Assembly: GCA_900618425.1 (NCBI GenBank)
Contig: UZAN01042706.1
Span: 8,880-24,992, forward strand
Length of the DNA: 16,113 nucleotides
Origin: Echinostoma caproni
Taxonomy: Eukaryota; Platyhelminthes; Trematoda; Plagiorchiida; Echinostomatidae
Direction of reading: 5' to 3'
The position numbers were made by a program, and so were the translations under genes. Shown here one piece after another: positions 9,636 to 16,113 of this stretch. Within the stretch, counting starts at the first letter, position 1; each line of letters opens with the position of its first letter. The notes under the pieces were generated by a model, which saw only the letters and a list, made by a program, of their open reading frames with translations, did not search any database and had not been told where the DNA came from.

Positions 9636-9641
9636 AATAAA
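9636..9641 (+). terminator. AATAAA polyadenylation signal candidate
   Basis: AATAAA lies 57 bases after the open frame ending at 9579. It would serve a plus-strand transcript converging on CSE1L. Confidence 0.3.
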
Positions 9642-9993
9642 AAACATGAACAAGGTCATCTGCACACATTTATATTCCGTTCAATAGCTAAAAACAAACA
9701 GTTAACAATAAACTCGAGGATCTTGAAAAATCTGAATTTTTTGGCTGGTACACGAAAGTGGGGAGCGGTAGGGGCGAACGAAGCAGTATGCACGCGTACC
9801 GAAGGTCAATTAATGCTGGCAAAAGGACCGGTCAGAATACATCTCTCACATAAATGTGCGTTTGTGTGAGTCCTTTATGTATCGGTGATAGCAAAAGATC
9901 TGACTGAGACTGTACGGTTTGAGTGAATGTTCACCAGGATTCACAAAAGAACGGGTTAAGCAGGAAACGCGTTGTTTCAGTTGAGCTGTTGAC
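9642..9993. other. 3' flank of CSE1L
   Basis: This interval probably holds the 3' untranslated region of CSE1L on minus. No canonical AATAAA is seen on that strand. No other feature is supported. Confidence 0.4.
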
Positions 9994-10083
9994 TTAGATT
10001 AGAGTCACGCCGGAGCGATTCAGATAGTCCTGCAAACAAACTGCCACCTGGCTATCCAGACGCGTATTTAAAGCACCGGAGAG
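9994..10083 (-). CDS. CSE1L: CSE1L terminal exon and stop
   Basis: The acceptor is a T-rich tract, ttcgttttttttag, directly above 10083. The exon has 29 codons followed by TAA at 9996-9994. It reads LSGALNTRLDSQVAVCLQ, then DYLNRSGVTLI and stop, matching the human end VSTSLNAEALQYLQ, GYLQAASVTLL and stop. It joins the previous exon in phase 0. No canonical minus-strand AATAAA is seen in the next 350 bases; CATAAA (9874-9879) and TATAAA (9669-9674) are weak alternatives. Confidence 0.93.
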   Translation of the reverse strand, partial: LSGALNTRLDSQVAVCLQDYLNRSGVTLI

Positions 10084-13000
10084 CTAAAAAAAACGAAAGC
10101 ACAAATGTGAATAAGCAGACGGGATAAATCATACAGCTACTACTATGCTGTCACATGCACAAATTACAACGCGTGCCATTTCACGGGAGCAATGCAAGTG
10201 GTTCCTTCCGTTTTCATTACTGATTATAGAACATAAGGTTATAACATATTCGCATTGTGGACAAAATCTTGATGATGCTTCAGTGGATAATCGGTTGCTG
10301 ATGTCAAAACCTTCCACTAGGAACAGCTCACGATCTCTTTTTCGTTGTTATCCATTCAGTTCAAGTAGCGAACCAAACGTGAGCTGAATGAGAACGTATA
10401 TTCTGATACATTTCAAAGGTTATGATGAGGTTCCGCCAGTTTGGACTAGTATTCTAGCGAAGTTCGCGAAAACGTGAAGGCAGATTCGATCAAATCAAGG
10501 GTATAGTGTCGGTGATCATAAACAGGTTGACGGTGTAGCTATGGGCAGACCTTTGGGGCCAATTGGCTGATATCTTCCTGTCAATACTAGAGATCAAACT
10601 GGAAGAGTGGTTAATTTCTACGGGACATTCCGTTGTATCACTTGCACTATTGTGCGTCGAGAAGACATTAGTGTTACCTCCAACTGTATCTTCATTTCAT
10701 GGTACCTGTGGTCAGAGTTACATCGGAAGGATAGAACGTCGTCTATCAAACAGTATGCAAACATGCTCCGAAGCACGCTGGTCTTCACGGAGGGAAATTA
10801 CCAATTGCACGGCATTTGTTAGACTCCGGCTACTAGGTAAACGCACCAAAGGCGTCTCGAGTCATTAAGAGACCAAGTTCAGGGACCTTGCGAATTTTAG
10901 AAGTGGTTGTCATGTAAAATCGTTTATTACTGGAGCAAAGTGTGGAATCAAAGCCATGCAACCAACATGTATGTTTAGGATTCCCTTGGGTGAGAGTGAA
11001 CTGCCAACTGAAAAGCAATAAAGCAGCACCTCCTTGAACACTTACTTTGCCTGGATATCGTCCGGACACATGATGTAGTGTCTTGGCTAGAAAAACACGT
11101 GGATCTGGATGGTCAGGCCATAGTTCCGGGTAGGGCTGAACAGCGTACGTCAATTGGCAACCGGTTTGGCTCGCTTAATGAGAGAAAGAATTTGTGCGGA
11201 AATGAACGAGGTAAGTGTGATGAGAACAGATCGTGTAATGGATGAATTAACCACAACGAATCCCCAAAGATTTAATTCGTATTGATTAGATTTAGATTCA
11301 TTCTGACACCGACAAAATAAAGAAGAAAAAATTGGCTCTTGAGTGTTTTATCATGGAGTAGGCTCGTGATTCACGGTCAGCTAAAATGACTACGTCTAAA
11401 TGAGGCTTCGTGCAACATTTGAAAAAGTTGGCAGTGGTGAATGATGCATATGTTTAGTCCAAATGAAACGGGCGTCTAATCTGAACACAATGAGTAAATC
11501 AGAGGAAAAATCGAGAACGGATATTGATTCCCATGGAAGCAGTTCTCTTGGGTCCTGAAACTTACACATATCGGTATCCACTTCCTGAAAGCGCTCCTCA
11601 TTACGGACTGCATCTGTCTGTCCAACAGTACGTATCGCTGTTTCAATCGCAGCCGCATCTCCATTACGTCCGGGACCGGTGGCAATGCCGGCAACAATCT
11701 GACCGACCAACGGAGCCCATGAATCGTTGTAGATCCCATTCGGTGTGATCAGTGCATCTGCTTCGCCCACAAGACGAATGAGGCCGAGGCTAACTTGGCG
11801 CCACTGAACGCGTAAGACGACGTTTTGTGTAGCGTTCAAATTTTCTATCACGAAAACAGGAAATAAATTGTAAGAAAAAATTGAACAGTGCAAACATTCT
11901 TTGCCGCATACAAAAGCAACTGAAGTCGACAAGGGAAGGTTTGAAATTTGTTCGCACAAATTGCTTGATTCTGTGTGGAAACTACATAGGGTCTAAAATA
12001 CTGCACAAGAATTTTGGTAGACAAAAACGGGATCAGCCCTTGCACCATAGCTGGCCTGATCAACGATTCAAGTGCTGTTTTCGGCGAGGTTACATTTTGA
12101 AAACTAATGTTGAACGGGTGTGATTTATTACAAGCCTAAGAAAAGTTGAAGGAGTAAACCCAAACAGATATACTGCCCAGTTATGGGAATGAGTATCCTG
12201 AACGCATGTAGTTGATTTGACGAAACTGCCTGCAACGGAAATTATAGGGCGTTGATGGATTTGGAAATTGTGCTTCCATGGACCGATACAGGCTATTGTG
12301 GGAGCAGTTTCAGTTTACACATTAAACGATGCAATGTACGTCGCTGTTACCAGTGATCTGAATCCACCGACTACCATTAATTTTCGGAAGAGTAATTCAC
12401 CATTGAATCTGTCAACTGTTTGGGTTTTTTCACTTACTGCTGTTCAAGGTGCGTTCGGAACAAATAAAAATCATGGAAGTTTAGTTCAGTTTATATAAAT
12501 ATTAACTATGCTGCTGTCTTTTAGATACATTAAGTGAAATAGTGAAAGGAAAACTGTAATGTCGAACTGTCAAGGTGAAAATAGGGAGAAGTTCGTCAAG
12601 GGACGCACGACTGCCGTTGTTTGCAGCGCGCATCCAAACTGATTAGTGTCCCTAGCCATCGATTAAGTTGATTTGGAGGTTCTTGACCAGGCAATTTAAC
12701 GCGACCTAATATGTCCATATCTCCTTGTCAGGGTTTTCACACCCTCACGTCAATAAATCTGGTTAGTAACAGATCATAATCCATGTTCCCGGATGTTGGC
12801 CAGTGAGAGCGGCAGTCTTGATTTGAGTCCCACCAGCGGTGCTATAACCGAAGTGAAGATTAAACGAGGGACCCAATTCCTCTATCTGAATTCACTTGAT
12901 GTCCTGTCTTTCTGTTTTGTTTGAATGCTGGTTGCTATACACGTACACACACATTACAACCATAGCCGACAGAGTAGATTCTCGAGCACATATTCTCCAA

Positions 13001-15300
13001 GGCGTACGATTACCGCAAGTGAACTTCGTAGGTCGACTGCATGAATCAGAACTCGAATGAGCTCATGCATGCAGGCACATTGCGACCGCAGTCGAGTCTA
13101 CTTGCTACGTCACACACACACGCGCAATTTGCAGAGTGCTTTTGATTAAGCTGACTGATTTCGTGCGAGCGTTTTCATATTTATGACATAACCCTGGTTA
13201 TGGTAAATTTTGACCACCCGTTACAGGTTAAAATCGTACAAAATTACATAAACACACGCTTGACCAAAGCAAGAATAAGATCCCTCACAAGGTATTTACT
13301 CACTTCCCAGCCCCAAAAGGCTATATGGTAATGAAGAGATGGCAGCTTTCGTATAGGGCAGGAGGACTTTTTCCAACACACGACCAAACAGCTGAGCCTG
13401 AATTCCATCGACCAACCCAATCAGATAGTTGGGCGAAAAGACCAGTATGAACCGCGCGAGGAATACGATGAAAGCTGTCAAAATAAATGATGAAACAACG
13501 AGAAAACATAGAAATAGCTGACCGGCGAGATGAGTACAGGAGAGGATTAGGAAACGGGGATGGAATCGGATACACACCTTTCATGAACTTCTCGGTTTTG
13601 GAAGACTGAAGTCGGCGGAAAATCACCACGAACACCTGTTGAAGATACGGTTCCAATAACTGCTTCGGAGTGGATACGACCAAAGCACCCAACAAAGCGA
13701 ACGCTTGGACATCATGGGACGGCGAACCCACTAGCCTTTGATAGACACCGAGCATTGCGGAAAGCTGTGCATTGTAATCGAATAAGGCGTGAAAGAGGAG
13801 GAGGAATCAAAAGTGTAGCGGGGTAAGGGGCTAGAAGGGGATCTTATTTTACACCAAACACTGACAGGATTCAGTGGTGGCGTCAACAGAAAAACAAAGC
13901 ACGCGATAGCAAAGGACACGTTTTCGCAGATTTTAAGTGAACTAATACGATGCAACCGCACACGCGGAGGTTTAATACGATAGATAAACACAACCAGATA
14001 AGTTGTTCTGCTTAATTTCTCCCATGGTGGATAAACCAGCTTAACGGACGCCATGAGTTTTCATGGAAGTTTAGTTCAAGAGAGGCCGCCAGCGACATCC
14101 GACCTTTTGTGGAGGATGCAACTGTAGCCTCTACGTGGTTAGGCGCGGAATGTAAGACTGTGGTCCGGGGATGCATGGCTGTCGCCGGTTTCCCATGAGC
14201 TCATTGGCTATTCGATAGGTGCTGATTCCGTTCAGGAATCCTATTAGTAGGATAGTTGTTCTACTTCGTTGTTGGATTAAGTGATAGCTTTCGTCCGTTT
14301 ACCATCTTTGTATATTGCACACCATCACACAAAGGTTCTTATGCTTTGGCTACTCTGATACTGGTTTGGCTCACCTGTCATGCTGTTCGCCGGTGTGTGT
14401 CTTGGCCCTTGAAGTTACGCGAGTGGCGGAAACCAAAGGGATGTAATGCAACCTTGTCTGCTAGATCAGGGGCGCTAATCATGTCAGATACCCCTTACAA
14501 TCAGGATGTAAGCATTCTGAATAGATAATGAACAAGTTCATCCACAAGCTCAGATGATTTTGAACCTATGTTTTATGGTCACCGTAGAGAGAGAGGTGGA
14601 GATTGAATATAGCGTGGGGCTTCAGCTGAAACGGTGATGTCCAGGTGGTATTCGGTGAGGGAGAATATGCACCTCAGAAAACATATTATTGACACGAAGT
14701 TATGGACAAACAAACCGGTGAGAGCTGAATGAGGTGATAAATTCAAAACGACCGTCTTCTTCCTTTCGGAAAGGGTTCTAGATAGAAAGAACATCAGAAC
14801 AAATAGGAGATCAAAAGCGATGGAGTTTTTTGAGATTGGGCGGGTCGAAAAATAGCGGGGCCACTAAGTTAGGTTGCCATGTGAATGGGTGCTCGTCTAT
14901 TGATAATTAAGGTTGCCGTTTACGTCAGGTGAATGCTTTTAAAATGGCAGTCACACTCAAGGTGAAGTGCTTGGGACTGGTTTCGGCACACGTATATGTA
15001 AATCGAGCGAGTGAAGGCTAAGTTGGCTAACCTTGTTTGTAGTGAGCACGTTCTCCATGTCGTGCAAAGCATACGACTGCATTAATCGGCTTAGGACCGG
15101 CACATTACCCCGTTGTTCCCATAAAGAGGGGACCAGTAGCCGGGGGAGAAGTGCGCAGTACGGCGGACTTGGACGTGATGTGACTGTGGGACGCGAAGCA
15201 GCAGACATCTGAGGAGATTTGCACGATTCGAACACGGTCTCAGAGAACGGGTAACGCTCGAGCAATACGCTGATCAGTTGAAATACGTACGGCACAAAAT
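9994..15300 (-). CDS. CSE1L: Exportin-2 (CSE1L/CAS), C-terminal part, six exons, 5' partial
   Basis: Exportin-2 is a HEAT-repeat karyopherin that binds importin-alpha with RanGTP in the nucleus and returns it to the cytoplasm. Six minus-strand exons (15300-15032, 13764-13578, 13474-13304, 11844-11566, 11173-11046, 10083-9994) join with consistent phases 1-0-1-1-1-0 and GT/AG borders. They give 374 residues, against about 970 for the whole human protein. Landmarks shared with animal CSE1L, in order, are FVPYVFQ, LWEQRGNVPVLSRL, LGVYQRLV, RRLQSSKTEKFMK, LVDGIQAQLFGRVLEKVLLP, RVFLAKTLHHVSGRYPGK and the terminal CLQDYLNRSGVTLI then stop. Introns are 1267, 103, 1459, 392 and 962 bases. The upstream exon should end with one base of a split codon (G would give Asp) and is not visible up to 16113. 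Assignment rests on remembered family similarity; exon joins are inferred from phase and splice sites, not from transcripts. Confidence 0.93.
10084..10479. other. Last CSE1L intron, 3' part
   Basis: This is intron sequence between the terminal exon and the Penelope remnant. No clear upstream RT motifs were found, so the element is 5'-truncated or too decayed to read. Confidence 0.5.
10509..10592 (+). pseudogene. Penelope-like reverse transcriptase fragment
   Basis: VGDHKQVDGVAMGRPLGP is in one frame. LADIFLSILEIKLEEW follows two bases short of frame, a two-base deletion at about 10561. The DGVAMG-PLGP signature is diagnostic of Penelope-type and related RTs. The catalytic Asp pair is not present. 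Confidence 0.85.
10695..10995 (+). pseudogene. Penelope-like GIY-YIG endonuclease fragment
   Basis: CGQSYIGRIERRL carries the YIG half and following Arg residues of the GIY-YIG fold. The later SGTLRILEVVV and KPCNQHVCLGFPW blocks match the usual LRILEA-AI and KP-LC-Q ending. A frameshift between about 10770 and 10843 and a TAA at about 10916 break it. Confidence 0.8.
11046..11173 (-). CDS. CSE1L: CSE1L exon E
   Basis: The acceptor is ttctttctctcattaag above 11173; the donor is GGCAAA|gtaagt below 11046. After a split Ser codon come 42 codons: GCQLTYAVQPYPEL (human: GYQTAFSQLAFAGKKE), then DPRVFLAKTLHHVSGRYPGK (human: NPKIHLAQSLHKLSTACPGR). A Penelope-like retroelement remnant in the opposite orientation ends about 50 bases beyond this donor, inside the following intron. 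Confidence 0.94.
11174..11565. other. CSE1L intron between exons D and E
   Basis: The 392-base intron has GTAAGT donor and TTAAG acceptor borders on minus. No internal feature was recognised. Confidence 0.7.
11566..11844 (-). CDS. CSE1L: CSE1L exon D
   Basis: A long pyrimidine tract ends in gtgatag above 11844; the donor is ATGT|gtaagt below 11566. The exon has 92 full codons between split codons. The recognisable core is WRQVSLGLIRLVGEADALI (human: KKICAVGITKLLTECPPM), then SWAPLVGQIVAGI (human: LWTPLLQSLIGLF), then an acidic stretch ending FQEVDTDM (human: FIDIEDT). The first 16 or so residues and the Gly/Ala/Thr-rich loop after AGIATGPG are longer than in human. A second possible acceptor (gttcag, about 11806) is phase 0 and would put a stop in frame, so 11844 is preferred. 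Confidence 0.88.
11845..13303. other. CSE1L intron between exons C and D
   Basis: The 1459-base intron has GTGAGT donor and GATAG acceptor borders on minus. It contains one copy of an 18-base direct repeat (12471-12488), a CA-rich run near 13103-13122, and a perfect 7-bp inverted repeat, CATAACC/GGTTATG (13187-13202). The plus-strand frame at 12268-12498 is unrecognised. Confidence 0.7.
12471..12488 (+). repeat. 18-base direct repeat, copy 1
   Basis: TCATGGAAGTTTAGTTCA is identical to 14061-14078. Both copies are in CSE1L introns. Exons B and C lie between them, so this is not a target-site duplication of one insertion. Confidence 0.6.
13304..13474 (-). CDS. CSE1L: CSE1L exon C
   Basis: The acceptor is attttgacag above 13474; the donor is GGGAA|gtgagt below 13304. 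The upstream intron is only 103 bases. After the split Ala codon come 56 codons: FIVFLARFILVF, then LVDGIQAQLFGRVLEKVLLP (human: FLVFINLYCIKYG, IFDGIQPKMFGMVLEKIIIP). The exon ends one base into a codon. That phase decides the start of the next exon, because the phase-0 alternative acceptor there would lead straight into a stop codon. Confidence 0.94.
13578..13764 (-). CDS. CSE1L: CSE1L exon B
   Basis: The acceptor is atgcacag above 13764 and the donor is AAAG|gtgtgt below 13578. The exon has 62 codons plus one base. LSAMLGVYQRLVGS, then QAFALLGALVV, then QVFVVIFRRLQSSKTEKFMK, follow the CSE1L order (human: GLLGVFQKLIAS, GFYLLNSII, QIFILLFQRLQNSKTTKFIK). This is part of the C-terminal HEAT-repeat solenoid. 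There is no gap or insertion relative to the family here, which makes it the best-conserved exon in the window. Confidence 0.95.
13765..15031. other. CSE1L intron between exons A and B
   Basis: The 1267-base intron has GTTAGC donor and GCACAG acceptor borders on minus. It contains the second copy of the 18-base repeat (14061-14078), followed by a GC-richer block (about 14080-14480) with a plus-strand open frame of unknown nature, perhaps a dispersed repeat. Confidence 0.65.
14061..14078 (+). repeat. 18-base direct repeat, copy 2
   Basis: Identical to 12471-12488. It may mark the edge of an unrecognised dispersed repeat, since the following 400 bases differ in composition from the rest of the intron. 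Confidence 0.6.
15032..15300 (-). CDS. CSE1L: CSE1L exon A (first visible exon)
   Basis: The acceptor is a pyrimidine-rich tract ending tccacag just above 15300; the donor is AACAAG|gttagc below 15032. The exon starts with two bases of a split codon and then has 89 codons. It opens with FVPYVFQLISVLLE (human: FIPYVFQVMSLLLE) and continues with ALLPRLLVPSLWEQRGNVPV. Between these blocks, residues about 20-45 form a Ser/Pro/Thr-rich stretch longer than the short human linker. The last codon is AAG, phase 0, joining cleanly to the next exon. Confidence 0.93.
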
Positions 15301-16113
15301 CTGTGGATGTAATATGACAGGTGGGACAGGTTGCAACTTACAACGATACACACCTATGTAAGCACAAAATTAGAAGTCAAAATTTCCACATACATCCCCC
15401 CCCCGATTAGTCATTCACAAAAACAGAAACAACAATTTCAGGGATGACTTTGTAGCCCCAGCGAGCGTACGACGTTCAGTCATATAGAAACAGTAGTTAA
15501 AGTTTTACTGAAATTTGATTTTTCCCTATTCCGATAGAAACGGGCTGTTGGTTGCCTGAGTGGCATGCATAAGCGTTTCCATGGGTGAGCAAAACAGATG
15601 TGAGGAGACGAAACGGACCATCGCATTTGGAGAAATGTGAGGAACTGATCGCTTGGTGGGCAATGTACCAGGTTAGACTACCGGTATAGTCGGGGGTTCA
15701 GAATCTCAAGCGATATGACTATTTTCAGCTGAAAGAAATCGACTGTACTGTTTTGTAAATTGTCCTGTTTAGCCCCTACCTTAATGGGACAACTGAAAAA
15801 ATTGCATGCCACAGCCCAGCGATTTGTTTACGGAACATACTACTATAGAGGACACAGCACTTGGCCAACTTTGTGATCTCATGTTGAGGATCACAAAATA
15901 TCGGTCCTTCGTCCCCCCCCCCTCTCGCCTCCTTCTCTAATGTGGATGGATGCTGCTGGGAGTAATCCATTGAAAGATATTCGGGAGACCAAGGACGAAT
16001 ATAACGGTTGTATGGCAACGGTCTGCTCTGCCCCCTCGTCCGACAGGCAACGGTAATGATCAAATCATGGCAACGCGTTTCATCCGTAGAGGATTTTTAA
16101 GGAAAACTTTAGC
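15301..16113. other. CSE1L intron upstream of exon A, continuing past the edge
   Basis: I searched the minus strand for the preceding exon, which should end just before the FVPYV block, and found no matching frame. The stretch has homopolymer C runs of 9 (15396-15404) and 10 (15913-15922) bases and an unrecognised minus frame at 15776-16063. Confidence 0.55.

Larger units (their letters stand above)
10480..10995 (+). mobile_element. Penelope-like element remnant (RT motif plus GIY-YIG tail)
   Basis: Penelope-like elements encode a reverse transcriptase followed by a GIY-YIG endonuclease. Here QVDGVAMGRPLGP (10523-10561) is the family's RT block before the catalytic YxDD. After a frameshift, LADIFLSILE continues it (10563-10592). 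The YxDD block and much of the linker are missing. TCGQSYIGRIERRL (about 10704-10745) is the Cys-Gly...YIG endonuclease core. After another shift, RVIKRPSSGTLRILEVVV and, past one stop, KPCNQHVCLGFPW (to about 10995) match the C-terminal part. It is a dead copy with internal deletions, antisense within the last CSE1L intron. Confidence 0.85.

Noticed and set aside
11806..11812. Alternative acceptor (gttcag) for CSE1L exon D
   Set aside because: Its phase does not match the exon C donor; joining there gives an early in-frame stop.
15601..15620. GACGAAACGG resembling the 3' hammerhead core strand
   Set aside because: No CTGATGA strand upstream, no cleavage triplet in the right place and no pairing stem I.
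15776..16063. Minus-strand open frame as the upstream CSE1L exon
   Set aside because: It shows none of the residues expected before the FVPYV block and contains a poly-C/G run; the true exon probably lies beyond 16113.
1..16113. CRISPR arrays, bacterial operons, rRNA genes
   Set aside because: No regularly spaced repeats, ribosome-binding-site-led gene strings or rRNA signatures; the exon structure is eukaryotic.

Overview
This is eukaryotic genomic DNA, most likely from a parasitic flatworm (trematode; an opisthorchiid or fasciolid-like genome is my best guess). The evidence is intron-split coding exons with GT/AG borders, a tRNA-headed SINE carrying a hammerhead-ribozyme motif as in the Smalpha-type SINEs of flatworms, a Penelope-like element and a non-LTR retrotransposon tail. 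There is no bacterial-style gene packing. Single N bases at 2403, 6067 and 6737 point to a draft assembly.

The only gene I can name with confidence is on the minus strand at 9994-15300. It is the C-terminal third of exportin-2 (CSE1L/CAS), the RanGTP-dependent exporter that recycles importin-alpha from nucleus to cytoplasm. Six coding exons (15300-15032, 13764-13578, 13474-13304, 11844-11566, 11173-11046, 10083-9994) join in phase with GT/AG sites, giving 374 residues to a natural stop. The earlier exons lie beyond the right edge.

The rest is mainly intergenic or intronic DNA with decayed mobile elements. From left to right: a minus-strand tRNA-derived SINE with a hammerhead motif (about 205-363); half of a hammerhead-like motif (about 1305-1324); a hammerhead-like stem-loop on minus (2643-2671) and a related one on plus (3997-4027) next to a G-quadruplex-prone tract; a GC-rich stretch with GC boxes (6960-7150); a weak candidate exon (7625-7771); the frameshifted C-terminal tail of a non-LTR retrotransposon ORF2 (about 7928-8300) with its own AATAAA; an unassigned 178-codon open frame (9046-9579) followed by AATAAA, convergent with CSE1L; and a Penelope-like element remnant (RT motif plus GIY-YIG endonuclease tail, about 10480-10995) lying antisense in the last CSE1L intron.

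No tRNA or rRNA gene, CRISPR array or bacterial element was found. I see no new multi-gene system. The most interesting signals are the ribozyme-like motifs attached to retroelements and the Penelope remnant beside a CSE1L splice donor.
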